64,000 nucleotides of DNA from Nectonema munidae (GCA_030549495.1 JAUIRK010000065.1:72001-136000), one strand, 5' to 3'. Counted from the first letter of the stretch, positions 44,201-54,804 are shown. Translations and numbers: made by a program. Notes: generated by a model from the letters alone, not told the origin.

Positions 44201-46878
44201 ATTGAAAGAGAAAGACGATTAATTTTAGAAAACCTACGCCTAAAAAGGTTAACACTTTGAGGCCAAATAGGACAGTAGTGTTACATAAAATAAAAATCCT
44301 CCGCCTTAACTTATAATTTATATTTTAAGAAACCTGAGCCAGCCGTGTTTTAGAGCAACTTATAACTATTTAGTTTCCTCAATTTTTTTCTATAATTCTA
44401 TCAACCTTTACGTTTAGCTGCAATGAATTTACATCACTTTTAGATGTGTACATTTTTCACAACAAATTAGCAATTAAATTCTTACAAATTTTATTTCTTC
44501 AATAATTTTTTTATTTAAAAAATTTTTAAGTGTTTTCTTAGGGGAACGTACTTAGGGCGTACTTTAGAGCGTATCTTTTTGCGATTGTGTCGTAGAATGG
44601 CAACAATAAATGCTTTACTTTTTCGCTTTCTTCCACTTATTCACGGGGAGAGGGGAAGTAGCATGGGAATTGGAAGAAATCTTGGAAAAGGACTTTTTAG
44701 ATCCTTTGAACTCGGAGTTTTGAAGCAGCACGGCCAACTTTGCAGCTTCACACGACTGAAAGAGGTTGTGTGCGCAGTCCGAGGACGTGTCCGGGAAGAG
44801 CGTGCGACAGAGACACTTCGCGATGACTCGGCTGCGCGCGTCGTATCTGTTGTGCAGCGTGGCGGCCGAGAGGAAGAGGGACATGAGTGCTGTCCGAAAG
44901 GATTCCTGGAGTGGGGCGATGTCCCTTTGCAGAGAAGCGAAAACATCTTGCGGGCGGGAGCAGACGGAGTTGATGGAGGCAGAGTTCACGCTTTCGATCA
45001 CTTTGCGGTACAGGATGGAATTCGTGGCTGCTTCATCGAACTAAGTTCAAAGAAGCGAGAATAACACATCAGCGCTTACACGCATGCTCCCAGAATTACT
45101 ATGCTCGTTATAAGTGCTATACAATTCTTTAGTTTTATAAATAGGTGTGTAGCCAAAAATTTGTCGCTATCAAATTAAATTTAGGAGCGAATTTTTTATG
45201 TACTTGGGGTCGGAATCGGAGATTTTCCCTCCGACTCGTCAGTTCTGGATCCCAACGAGTTAGCCTCTAAAAATTAAACAGTATGATTTTTTGAACGTAG
45301 TTTCGTTGATTACTGTAACAAAAATAAGTTTCTGTTTTTGAATCAAAATAGCGTCAGTCTAAAACGTAAACTTAATGGTCATTTATTTACATGCTATTTT
45401 TTACCATTTAAAAAAGCGCGGGTTTTAGCCTGACCATCAAAATATCAGTAGCAAGTTTTCAGAACGTCTACCAGATTTTTAGGATTAGCAGCACGCCATG
45501 CCCCAACTTTAAATTAAGAAATACATCATATTACCTTATTTTAAGTATAATTTTTCTAGATGATTTTTAAAGCCAAAACCAAAAAGTGAGTTAATAATAA
45601 TTGATAGGACAATGAATTAAGAAATCTTTTATTAAATAAAATTTACGGTAAAAAACATCTTAAAATATTGAAAATACAAAAATAAATTTAGTTCTCACTC
45701 ATAAAATGAAATAAAAAGAGTTCCAAAAATTAAGGCAACACTCCAAAAAAAAAGATATACAAAAGTTACTCTTTATTTTCCTTTAAGCCTTATTGATAAA
45801 TTTGTGTTTTTGCGATTCTATTTTGTCTTTTTGCAATTCTAACTAAATAATCACGTGTTATTTGGAATAGCGATTAGTAAATTAAAAAGATATTATATCT
45901 AAATTTAAGTGCAAAATTTTTTAAATAAAAAAATTATTGAAGAAATAATAAAATTTGTAAGAATTTATTTGCTAATTTATTGTGAAAAATTTAATATCAA
46001 AATAATTTTAAAATATCAAAAAAGGTTTAGATAGAATTGCAAAAGGACAAGATACAATTAAAAATGGTATATTTGTTTACTGAGATGAAAATTTTTAATT
46101 TTATTTTTTTAACTTGCTCGTCAAAGATATATTGTATTTGGGAATTAGAAATGTATTTTGAGTGTTATTTTTATGAAATATAAACGTTTGGCTAACGGGA
46201 AATGACAACTAAAGATTTAAGTGTAGGACAAAACTATTGAAATTTTTATTCTTACTGAGAAATGGAATTTTGAAAAATACTTTATTAATTACTAAGCAAA
46301 ATATAGGTGTAGATTCAAAATTTCATATTGTAAATATGAATCAATCTTTTTCAAGTAATATTTAAAAACTAAAATCCAATAAAATAACACAAAATCTAGC
46401 TGACTAACAAAAATTAAACTAGATAAAGAACCTACTATTGGTGTAAATAGTGCTGAGATATTTTTTTCAAATCCAGGCATCTGTTTTAGAAAAGTAACAT
46501 TTAATAAAACATTGAATTCACGTTGATTTTAGCCCTCTATATTTTAATTGAACATTTGGTGGCTAAAAACAGGGCAATATCTTAATGACGAAAAAATGGG
46601 TGTACAAATGTGGTAGAGATTTTAAGTTTTTTTTCTTTGTAGTTAAATCTACTGAACTAGTTAGCATGTCTTTCTTTTCCTCCATTTGTTTTAGAATATA
46701 AATAAAAAAGACTAACACATAAAAGGTGAAGAATATCCTTGATTAAGCAAGTGCGAAAGTCCAAATGAACGGAATGCGAAAAGAGTTCATTGGACAAAAT
46801 AGCACATATGTTAGCAAAGATGAACTTTTCTTCGCTGGAAATAAAGTTGATTTCAAAGCTCGCAGGAGACTCCTTCAT
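37965..46878 (-). CDS. TMCO4-like: TMCO4-like protein (DUF726 family), six exons
   Basis: Six minus-strand exons join in frame from Met to stop: 46878-46717, 45040-44619, 43533-43230, 40987-40813, 40307-40059 and 38296-37965 (1644 nt, 547 residues). All junctions keep phase, although the exon 3 donor (GTTACT) is weak. The product matches TMCO4 over its length: an N-terminal helical domain, Gly/Ala-rich membrane segments in exon 3 (about residues 196-262), and an alpha/beta-hydrolase domain. In that domain GFSLG carries the presumed nucleophile Ser (about residue 418), with Asp in CYASSDW and His in VTSHNDY as likely partners. The C-terminal tail is shorter than in vertebrate proteins (about 630 residues). 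The substrate is unknown; yeast relatives are hydrolase-like membrane proteins. Introns hold hAT and other repeats. It points the same way as the GH47 gene. Confidence 0.9.
38297..40058 (-). other. TMCO4-like intron 5
   Basis: 1762-bp intron. Open frames in it (38567-38831, 39479-39830) have no recognised motifs. 38870-39330 is less AT-rich than average but matches nothing I know. Confidence 0.5.
40059..40307 (-). CDS. TMCO4-like: TMCO4-like exon 5
   Basis: Encodes ISAFLNLVSALSWPSTLLSV, ILDNPWSVCFNRSNEAGQEL and PVSLLGFSLGGRVV, with the Gly-x-Ser-x-Gly nucleophile elbow. Acceptor at CAGAG before ATTTG and donor CTG/GTAATC keep the frame with both neighbours. Confidence 0.93.
40308..40812 (-). 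other. TMCO4-like intron 4
   Basis: 505-bp AT-rich intron without recognised elements. Confidence 0.6.
40813..40987 (-). CDS. TMCO4-like: TMCO4-like exon 4
   Basis: Encodes EHDFTSPWKTLDISKERYSL, VWESSHLAEFGSGIVYFLNI and VIQEALKETILASL. The SPW...W motifs and the EALK helix match the TMCO4 core. It follows acceptor TTTTTCAG and ends at donor TTAG/GTTCTT. Confidence 0.92.
41335..41412. repeat. GC-rich end segment linked to the intronic hAT
   Basis: GTGGGGCGGACGTGGG and GCGGGGCGGGTGGG resemble the GCGGGGCGGGGCGG motifs at 42115-42160 on the other side of the BED-finger relic. Probably the subterminal repeat of the same element. Confidence 0.5.
41640..41944 (+). pseudogene. hAT transposase N-terminal relic (BED finger)
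   Basis: The open frame reads DFVVCKVCYKAFAYCGRKTG and TSVLRRHKCK, a BED-type zinc finger (C-x2-C...H-x-C). This is followed by KNENIKLACVRFLAKEIETI and GCGGFIDLVQEV, the short helical region that precedes the hAT catalytic core. It stops at 41942-41944, and the catalytic and dimerisation domains are absent. It lies in intron 3 of the TMCO4-like gene in the opposite orientation. The right end of the element is probably GCAGGGCTCTA at 42186-42196. Confidence 0.7.
43230..43533 (-). CDS. TMCO4-like: TMCO4-like exon 3 (membrane segments)
   Basis: Encodes YGIIATVGITSGALIGFTGG, LAAPAIAAGAAFLIGTSGAA, GSIFGATGAGLTSYKMNKRI and FSVAITVSGWISN. The Gly/Ala-rich hydrophobic stretch followed by GLT-YKM--R matches the most conserved part of TMCO4. 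Acceptor TTCTAG and donor AAC/GTTACT; the donor is non-consensus beyond GT. Confidence 0.93.
43534..44618 (-). other. TMCO4-like intron 2
   Basis: 1085-bp intron. 44170-44300 resembles 43050-43140 (a dispersed AT-rich repeat), and 44451-44531 is one arm of an inverted repeat. Confidence 0.6.
44451..44531 (-). repeat. Inverted repeat arm downstream of exon 2
   Basis: Reverse complement matches 45910-45991 over about 80 bp with few differences (shared core AATTATTGAAGAAATA). The arms flank exon 2 (44619-45040) on both sides. Confidence 0.85.
44619..45040 (-). CDS. TMCO4-like: TMCO4-like exon 2
   Basis: Encodes FDEAATNSILYRKVIESVNS, the YDARSRVIAKCLCRTLF block that matches the TMCO4 YDARAR motif, and a basic linker ending NKWKKAKK before the membrane segments. 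Notably more GC-rich than its surroundings. Acceptor ACTTAG, donor AAAAA/GTAAAG. Confidence 0.92.
45041..46716 (-). other. TMCO4-like intron 1
   Basis: 1676-bp AT-rich intron. It holds an inverted repeat arm (45910-45991) and, at 45205-45245, GTCGGAATCGGAG and CCGACTCG motifs like those at 5282-5362. Confidence 0.6.
45910..45991 (+). repeat. Inverted repeat arm upstream of exon 2
   Basis: Partner of 44451-44531. Weaker similarity continues outward toward GATAGAATT on both arms (near 44390 and 46030). Confidence 0.85.
46717..46878 (-). CDS. TMCO4-like: TMCO4-like exon 1 (start)
   Basis: Starts MKESPASFEINFISSEEKF, continues FANICAILSNELFS and ends DILHLLC at donor TGT/GTTAGT. The LS-E-RF-YA--CGI--SQLF pattern of the TMCO4 N-terminus is recognisable. 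This Met is the first after an in-frame stop about 55 bp upstream. Confidence 0.8.
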
Positions 46879-48429
46879 TTTTAGAAAGTAAAGAGAGGCA
46901 TGCTTTAAAATGTTAAAAGAATGGACTTTTTAAGCTTTCATCATCGTGGGAAAAAGTTGACATTTTCTATAAAAAATTTTAAATAAAAAATAAATTTGCG
47001 TAAATAATAATCAAATAAAAAATTTCGAGAAATTAGAAATAAAAATTGCAGGAAGCAATAACATAAAAACTTCTAACATTTATAAATAATATTCTTAATC
47101 AAATTAATTAAATAAAGTTGACTCCTCTAAGATTAAGATAATATATCACTCAAAGAAATTATTAAAAATAACTTAAAAAACAAATAATTTATAAAATTAA
47201 TAGGTTGACAGAGTGAATTATATGTCAATTGTTAAACTATAATTAAAATTTAGTTCCATATCAACGAAAGATGGCATATCTACCTTCAATCTGATAATAA
47301 CAAAGTTAAACTTTTAATATTCTGATAATGCCCTTTCAAAAAGTTACTCTAATTTTTCTAAACAAAAATTTAAACACTTATTTTCTAATGTTATCACAAG
47401 AGTTAAAAAAATCAAAATATGTGTGGATATAATATATTTAAAAGTTCGATACATTGGACAAATTTGTATAAAAAATATTTCTAGGAATTCATTGAAATAC
47501 TCAATAGACATTAAAAACTTAGATAATCCAATCACTAAAATTAAATTTTAAGAATGGTCATGATCAGGAATCAAACCGATAAATTTTAATAAAACTTTTC
47601 AATTTTGATTTTTTAAAATATATATCGTCTTAAAATCTACGCATTTCAATTTATATTAAAAATGTAAATATTGGTAAAATACTCGATAATAAAAGACATT
47701 CATTGAAAAAAACCTTAAAAAGAATAGTTATATGGATAAGTAAATTAGTATTATTTAAGGAAAATATTTGTACTGATTTGATTAATATTCGTGGCAAATA
47801 AATGTCCGAAATAGATCACGCAATGCGAAAAATATATATGTTAAATTTATCAAAATAAGTGGAAAAGTTTAAAACTTTGAGAAAAATAAAAGGTTTTTGT
47901 TTGTCAGTTTCTGACACTGAAAATATATAAAAGCTGAAGTTGGTTTTAATTGAAAAAATAAGTAGTTAATATCTTTATTAATAATTAAATGATTCTAAAA
48001 TTTTTGATTGAGAAATAATACTTGTAAGCAACTTTCAATCAAATATTGTATATAGTAAACGAAGTAGCTTGAATCCATAAAAAGAAAAAGAGTTTATTTT
48101 TGTTGGGCAAAATAATAAATCAGTTAAAAAAGTTTAAAAATTTAATTCATCTTTTTGTTTCATGAAATACTTTTATATTTGATCATTGAGTTTATTTTTC
48201 CCCCACCCGCCCAGTTCTCCACGGGGAAAGCATCTCCCCGCCCTGATCTACGAGACCTAAAAATTCACTCCCAGGATTTTACTTTCAAATAAATAGAGTA
48301 GTCAATATTATAGAGTAACATTTAAACAATTTAATATATATATATAATATATATGTGTGTATGTATGAAACAAATAAGACAAAAGGACATAATACAAAGT
48401 GTTTCAAAAGGTTAAAATTAACCCGCTTT
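46879..48429. other. Upstream region of TMCO4-like gene, no feature seen
   Basis: AT-rich, no exon or element recognised. A TA run lies at 48331-48350. The promoter of the TMCO4-like gene should lie near 46880-47100, but no motif can be called. Confidence 0.4.
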
Positions 48430-48695
48430 AGTGTAGTTAGAAAATTGTTAGAGTTAGTTTTAGTATAGGTAGAATATTGTTAGTTTTAGAGTTAGTGTTA
48501 GTATAGTAAGAATTTTGTTTGTTTTAACGTTAATTTTAGCATAGTTAAAACGTTGTTAGTGTTTGTATAGTTAGAATATTGTTAGAGTTAGTTTTAGTAT
48601 AGTTAGAATATTGTTAGTTTTAGAGTTAGTGTTAGTATAGTTAGAATGTTGTTAGTTAGAGTTAGCATAATTAGAATATTGTTAGTTTTAAAGTA
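48430..48695. repeat. GTTAG-rich degenerate tandem repeat
   Basis: About six degenerate copies of a roughly 40-bp unit built from AGTATAGTTAGAATATTG and TTAGAGTTAGTG segments. It resembles the shorter TTAG-rich tracts near 4850-5150 and 9770-9880. Confidence 0.8.
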
Positions 48696-49209
48696 TAGCA
48701 TATTTTCAAATACAACAATGGAAGTTTGAAGTGCAGTTTTTTGTGGGTCAGTAATTAGTTAGACCCATATATATTAAACAAAGTGGTTCGACAAGCCATC
48801 GATTAAAAAGTAAACAATATTATTAAGAAAAAATATAAAAAAAGGAATTGCTGTTAATGCACGACATCAGATATAATGAGATAAATTCCCCGTTATGTTT
48901 TCACTTTTCGCATTTCATGCACAAACTGACTTCTTCATATTTCATTAAAAGTATTAGAACTTTGTAAATCTGATAGTGAGAGACTTATTAAAGAACTGCA
49001 ATCAGTTCTCAACAGTCAGTTTGTAAAAAATTGACGCGGTGCCCCTCTTTTATTTTTGTCTAACCATATAAACATTTGCTACTCTATTCCCCTAATTATA
49101 CTCTCCACACACTCTTCTATCTTTTGTCTCTGGCATAGGTTAATTTGTTAATAATATATATATATATGTGTATATTATATCTATACCTCAATATTATATA
49201 TCTTACTTA
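48696..49209. other. Spacer, no gene seen
   Basis: AT-rich with a TA/TG microsatellite at 49150-49172. Confidence 0.4.
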
Positions 49210-51174
49210 CCGTAAATGTCCATGTATAGTGCGCACTCTCAGTTATGAAGTAAAATAGAGGATATAAAGGATAGAACTATGTATAGTTCGCACCCTTTTT
49301 ATTTCATTTAAAAAAATTTAACGGAAGTTGTAGCAACTTGACTGGTTATAGGCTTTCTTTGTTTTCCTAGGTGCTATCTCTTCTGTGTTTAAATTTTCTC
49401 TTACCCTTTGCAATTATTATTGCTGTCTCTTTCTTATGAACATATTCATTGTGTTTTTCATCATCAATTCTTTGGATTGAAATATGCATATATATTTGAG
49501 TATACACATCAGTTACTCAAGTGATAACAATTTATTATAAGAAATACAAAAACTTTCAAGTCAAAGGCAAGTAGTTTTACAGTTACAATAGTAAATAAGT
49601 GAGTTTGTGTGATTATCATCATTTTCTTATAATGTCTGAGAAAAGACACAGTTACACAGCAGCTCAAAAACTTAAAATTATGGAGTATGCTGATGAGCAT
49701 GGAAATCGAGCTGCTGATCGTCACTTCAGCATCAACGAATCAGTGATTAGAGGTTTCCGAAAGTCGGTAGTAAAGATCAGTCAGATGCCAAAGCACAAAA
49801 AAGACAACAGAGGGAAAAATTTCTTATACCCTAATCTTGAGAAAGAAGTGCTCGCCTTCGTCACTGATAGACGTGCGGGTGGTGTGGGTATTAGTCCACC
49901 TGACATCTGCATGTTTGCTCTCACTGTATAAAGGAATTGCAACCTGAGAACAATAACTTTAAAGCATCCATGCACTGGTGCCGACTTTTTATGAAAAGCC
50001 ATCATCTAAGCATTCGCCAGAAAATAACTATAGCTCAGAAACTACAAATTGATTATGAAGAGAAGCTAATGAATTATAAAAGATTCAGCCTGCTCAGACG
50101 AAAGAAACACAACTACCCTTTATCGCGAATTAGAAATGCTGATCAAACGCCTATGACATTTGATCACCCTTACACTTGAACTGTAGCCCCTATTGGAAGT
50201 AAAACAATAACCATCAAGACCACTGGGCATGAAAAGTCAAGATTTTCAGTCATGTTTGGCTGTACTGCAGATGGTAGAAAATTTCCTCCATACATAATTT
50301 TCAAAAGGAAGACTTTACCAAAAGGCGAGTTTCCTAGCCGCATTCATATCCGTGTTCAAGAAAAAGGTTGGATCGATGAGAAACTTACACATGACTGGCT
50401 TGAAAGTGTTTGGGACAAAGAAGTTAAAGGTCGAGAATAAAGTCTTCTCTCTCTTGATGCCTTTCGGTGTCACACAATGCCATCTGTCAAAAAAAATTAG
50501 AAGAGAGAAAAACAGACCTTGCTATTATTCCAGGTGGCATGACGAGTACACTACAAGTAATGGATGTTGTCTGCAACAAGCCGCTAAAGCAGTGGGTCTA
50601 ACGCCGTTGGAATACTTGGATGATGGAAGGCAAGAACACATTTACTCCAACAGGTCGACAAAGACAGCCAGACCTTCCTACTATTGCTACCTGGGTGCGT
50701 GATGCATGGGAAGAGATACCACTAGAAACTATTCGCCGAGGATTCCTTAAGTGCTGCCTCTCTAACGCTATGGACGGCAGTGAAGATGATATATTATGGG
50801 AAGATTGCGGAGAAGAAATCACTAAAAACACTATAGATGATGAGGAAAGTGAATTATATTACCATGATGGACGACCGGAGGGTATGATAGAGGATGAATT
50901 CATGAGTATGTTCCTTCATGATGATGTAGAGCATTCTTATGATATCAACGATCAATAAAATATGTAAAGCAATAAAACTTGTCTATCGATTACATTTTAA
51001 TTGATTATTCATAACTTTTGAAATTTTCGGTAAAACTGTACATTTTTTGTTATTACAGGTAAATCTAATACTTTAGAGAAAATTTTATATTTTTATACCG
51101 ATGTATAGTGCGCACACTGAATTTTACCCTAATTTTTGCTGAAAAAAAGTGCGCACTATACATGGGCATTTACA
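49210..51174 (+). mobile_element. pogo-superfamily transposon
   Basis: About 1.97 kb with inverted ends of ~27 bp sharing GTAAATG, CCATGTATAGTGCGCACT and a TA on each outer side (boundaries within one or two bases). An internal second copy of TGTATAGTGCGCAC lies near each end (49277 diverged; 51103 in direct orientation). It encodes a pogo-type transposase relic. Confidence 0.88.
49632..50958 (+). pseudogene. pogo-type transposase (POGK-like), degraded
   Basis: Starts MSEKRHSYTAAQKLKIMEYA, a Brinker-like helix-turn-helix. This is followed by a CENP-B-like second domain (HWCRLFMKSHHLSIRQK) and a DDE_1 catalytic domain. Catalytic Asp candidates are present: NADQTPMTFD (50140-50165), SLLSLDAFRCH (around 50445-50475) and IPGGMTSTLQVMDVVCNKPL (50530-50585). 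An acidic C-terminal tail follows (DGSEDDILWEDCGEE, ending 50958). Stops at 49929, 50177 and 50438 and frame changes near 50450 and 50600 show inactivation. The motif order and length match family norms. Confidence 0.88.
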
Positions 51175-51849
51175 TACTTTCTCTGAAGAAGCTTTCAGGA
51201 GGCGAAATATCACATCTTCATTAATTATTGGTTTTGCATCAATAAAGTTTTTCACTTAAACTTTTGTTAGCGTATATTTTACTTCTAGATCACTATTCTC
51301 AGTTTCTCACACCTATTTGTATTGTATTTCGGTTATTTAACCGTGTCCTATTTTATAACATATTTTAAGTTATACTATTTTGTTGAAATGTGGATTTTGC
51401 ATCTCGACGGAGCTACTCTCCTTTTGCATTTCCACTTCGTTATAGGACTTTCCGATCCTCAAGACCAGCAACGTATTCCTTTTAGTGTTTTTTCGAATCT
51501 TCTTATTTTGTTGTAAATAAATTCTATTCTATTCTATACCTGCATTAAGTGGCTTAGCCAGAACAGCCGGTGTTATCGTTCCTCACCTTTCCCAATTTCG
51601 CTAGTGCCCCTATTTTTCTCCTATTTAAACTTTAAGGCGAATATAAATCTATCTACATAGTGTGGACACATTTTTGATAAAATTCAAATAGGCTTCACAT
51701 TTTTTAATAAAAATTCTGTTTAAGTTTCTGAGACAATTAGAGATTTTTATTTTTTGAAAAAAGCGCGACTCTTTGTGCCACGCCATTTTTTATTTTAAGC
51801 ATCGTATCTTTTAACATTATTTATTTTGCATCTAATTTGCATTTAACCT
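51175..51849. other. Spacer, no gene seen
   Basis: AT-rich. An open frame at 51322-51516 has no family match I recognise. Confidence 0.4.
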
Positions 51850-51960
51850 CTCTCATCATCCCTTCAAATCTTGCTTGATGCGGGATCAAACCCAAGACCT
51901 TGAGTTATCGAAACACAGTATCTAACCAACCCTCTAAACTGTATATTGTTATGCTGTAAG
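51850..51960 (-). repeat. tRNA-derived SINE, copy 2 (minus)
   Basis: The reverse complement shares GGGTTGGTTAGATACTG, TTTCGATAACTCAAGGTCTT and the B box GGTTTGATCCC with the plus-strand copy at 55370-55520. No flanking acceptor-stem pairing, so it is not a functional tRNA gene. Confidence 0.75.
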
Positions 51961-52395
51961 ATTCTGCCCGATATAAAATTACTCAAAACTAAAAAAATTT
52001 ATGATATTTTATTTCTTGTTTATGCATATTTATATTTCAAATGATCAATGTGGCGCTGAGCTTTTTTTAAAACCTCAGGCTAAACATGATTATTATTCAT
52101 CAATCAAAACTGGTAGATGCTTTCAATTGTTATTTTATTATTATATATTGTTTTTGAGTATACTTTAGCCTTCAAAATGCGCTTCAAACTATTCTTCATA
52201 TTTATTTGTTTTTAAATTATTTTATTTATTCATTTTTATTATGTATTATAAACATTTATATGCCAAATAGACAAAATATAAAAACAATGTTTTAATAACC
52301 TACTAAACTATGGAGTAAATATATCAGAAGAAGCCCTTATCACGATGAAAACAAAATTTTCATTCTTATTTCAAAAATATTTGTCAAAAAAACTA
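51961..52395. other. Spacer, no gene seen
   Basis: AT-rich; nothing recognised. Confidence 0.4.
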
Positions 52396-54368
52396 CAGCC
52401 AAACCTCCCATTACTGAACATCTTTGGGACCGACCAAAAATGTTCACTAATTAGAGGTGTTCACTAATCAGAAATTATGTTGAAAGATGATAACACATCA
52501 AAATATGTATGAAATTAATCACAGATTTATTGTTAAGGACATGAGATAAAATTTTTATCAGAAAAAAATATGTACACAATCTTTATACAGATGAAAAAGT
52601 GTAAAATAAAAATGTTCATCGTTTGTTGCATTGTGAATCGGAACTCTTGAAAAAGTCCTTCAATGTATATTGCTCTAATGACGTAAGTCTGTTTCTGAGT
52701 AGCATATCATGCACTGCTGACTGAGTTTGCATAATGATGTCCAAAACTTTACTGTCACCAGAAGCTGCAGCTATAAGTGTATCCAAAGCTTGTAAGATTG
52801 CTGCTTGACTCTCTCACTGTCAATGTCCTCAGTTGACTCAATATCACGTTCAGAGTATGAGGAGGAAACGATATCCTACTCCCAATCATCAGAATTACCA
52901 ACATGCACGATTTCATAATGTTCAATATCGGCATAATCCTCAGCAGAGATAGGTTCTGTTTGACTTTGCTTGGCAATGAGATTCACGAGAGGTTGAAGAT
53001 CATCATTGCTGTCCTCTATCTCGTCAGTAGTGGATCTTTCAAAAAAGAAACCTGAACGCTGAAAACACTTCTGGATGCAGCTCTGTGTCACATCTTTCCA
53101 GGCTTGAGCGATCCAATAAATAGCATCAAAGACCGTAATGGATTTGATAAAATCACTTGCATATGCAGACGATTCCATGTTGAGGAGAACTTTCTGTAAC
53201 ATTCTTTTTCGATAACCACACTTCACTACTTTGATAATTCCTTGATCCATTGGTTGGAGCTCACTAATACAGTTTGCTAGAAAGAAGACAACGGTTATGT
53301 TTGACATTTCTAATTTAGGATGACTTGGGGCATTGTCGATGAACAAAATAATCTTTGGCTTTTGGAATTTCTTTGACTTGTTGAGGTCTTTTAACCAATC
53401 TTCAAACAGAAGAGAAATCATCCACCCTTTTTTACTATGTCTACAGGTCACCGGTAACTTAGACTTATATTTATGCTTGAAACAACGTGGTTTTTCACTT
53501 TTGCCGATTACAAGGGGTTGCAATTTATTTGTGCCACACATGTTTGCACCCAGCAACAGTGTGAGTCTATCTTTGGAGACTTTGTTGCCATGTGCTAATT
53601 CTTGAGACATTAAGAGTGACTTGTCTGACATAGCTTTAAAGAAGAGTCCTGTTTCGTTGCAGTTGTAAATGTCATCAGCACTATAGTTATCAATGAGTGA
53701 GGAAAGTCGCTGCTTCCACATTGTTACGGTTTCAGCATCAACACCAGTACTTTCACCACACAACTTTTTGAACATGATGTTTGGATGTTTCTATAACGAA
53801 CGCGAAACTTCTCCAACCATCTATTTGATGCTTTGAATTCTGTTCTGCCAAGTTGGTCAGTCCTTTTCAATATTCGAAGAAGATTTGTTTTTGTTTTCCA
53901 TTGTAAAATATTTATCCGATTTGAGAATTTTCCTAATTCATATAATTCTGCAACACACAAAGAAAGATAATTAAAATAAATTTATGATGATATAACTACA
54001 CAGACACAAAAGATTCAGTCATGCATGAAAGGGACCTGGTGCTGGAGGTGAAAAATATATTTTTGTTAAATTACAAAGATAGAAGCGGTGGTTTCTTATT
54101 GTGTGATATGGCTTTAATGAGACACTTGCCTGATGACTGAGTATGGCTGTAGTGATATGGCTGGAACAAAATGTATATTCACTAAATAGAGTGTCATTTG
54201 TATTAAAATTTGATATTTGGGACCAAGAAAAATGTTCACTGTTCACAGTAGAGAGTGGTTCACTAACCAGAAAAAAGCCTAAAATTTGCAATGTTAAAAG
54301 ATAGGGGAATGTTGGGACCAGGAAAAAACGTTCACTAACTGGACGTATTCACTAACGGAGGTTTGTTG
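52396..54368 (-). mobile_element. Tigger-type transposon
   Basis: About 1.97 kb between TA dinucleotides (52394-52395 and 54369-54370). The left end begins CAGCCAAACCTCCCATTA, and the right end, reverse complemented, begins CAACAAACCTCCGTTAG, close to known Tigger ends. Subterminal GTTCACTAA motifs recur near both ends. It carries a minus-strand transposase. Confidence 0.9.
52876..53960 (-). pseudogene. Tigger transposase with first catalytic Asp changed
   Basis: A 299-codon open frame (52876-53775) continues from a shorter one (53724-53960) after a frameshift near 53770. The upstream part is the CENP-B-type DNA-binding segment (FKASNRWLEKFRVRYRNIQ). The DDE_1 domain reads IYNCNETGLFF, LLLGANMCGTNKLQPLVIGK, GWMISLLFEDWL, ILFIDNAPSHP and ISELQPMDQGII. 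The second and third Asp are present, but the first position, normally Asp in the DETGL motif, is Asn (codon 53656-53658). The N-terminal Psq-type helix-turn-helix is missing. Otherwise the domain is long and open, suggesting a fairly young copy or recent selection. It cannot be told apart from a dead element on sequence alone. Confidence 0.92.
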
Positions 54369-54370
54369 TA

Positions 54371-54709
54371 TGTAGTTAAGCAGGCGTGTTAGTTTAAGAT
54401 CAAAATCAAAAAGGGTGCGAATCTATAAAAAGGTTAAGAAATCCGGAAATTATATTTTTTGTAGTTTTCATGTTTGTTGGTACATTTCAAAAAACTACAT
54501 ATGTAGTTAAGTGAGTTTTCGAAGACATTTTGTATGTAAGTTAATACAAAATACTTAATTCATTAATTTAATGTAATTATATATATTTTTGATACTTACT
54601 AATTGGTTTATATCGATTTTTACATGTTTTGTTGCTAAATTTTGAAAAACTATACATGTAGTCATGTGGGCTCTTGAAAGACATTTTTATGTAATCCGAT
54701 AAGGGTTAA
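54371..54709. repeat. Direct repeats ending in a piggyBac-like GGG-TTAA terminus
   Basis: Two direct copies (about 54478-54530 and 54618-54700) share TTGAAAAACTA, CATGTAGT and GACATTTT-TATGTAA. The second ends CCGATAAGGG followed by TTAA (54706-54709), the form of a piggyBac end. No matching left end was found. Confidence 0.45.
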
Positions 54710-54804
54710 ACGCATTTTCATTTTTGAAAAAAAGATATTATGCCCTTATACATATATAAATTATGAGTTTAAAAAAAGAATTTTTATTATTATAAACATT
54801 TTCA

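Noticed and set aside
44579-45064. 161-codon plus-strand frame
   Set aside because: Antisense shadow of TMCO4-like exon 2; the minus-strand reading matches a known family.
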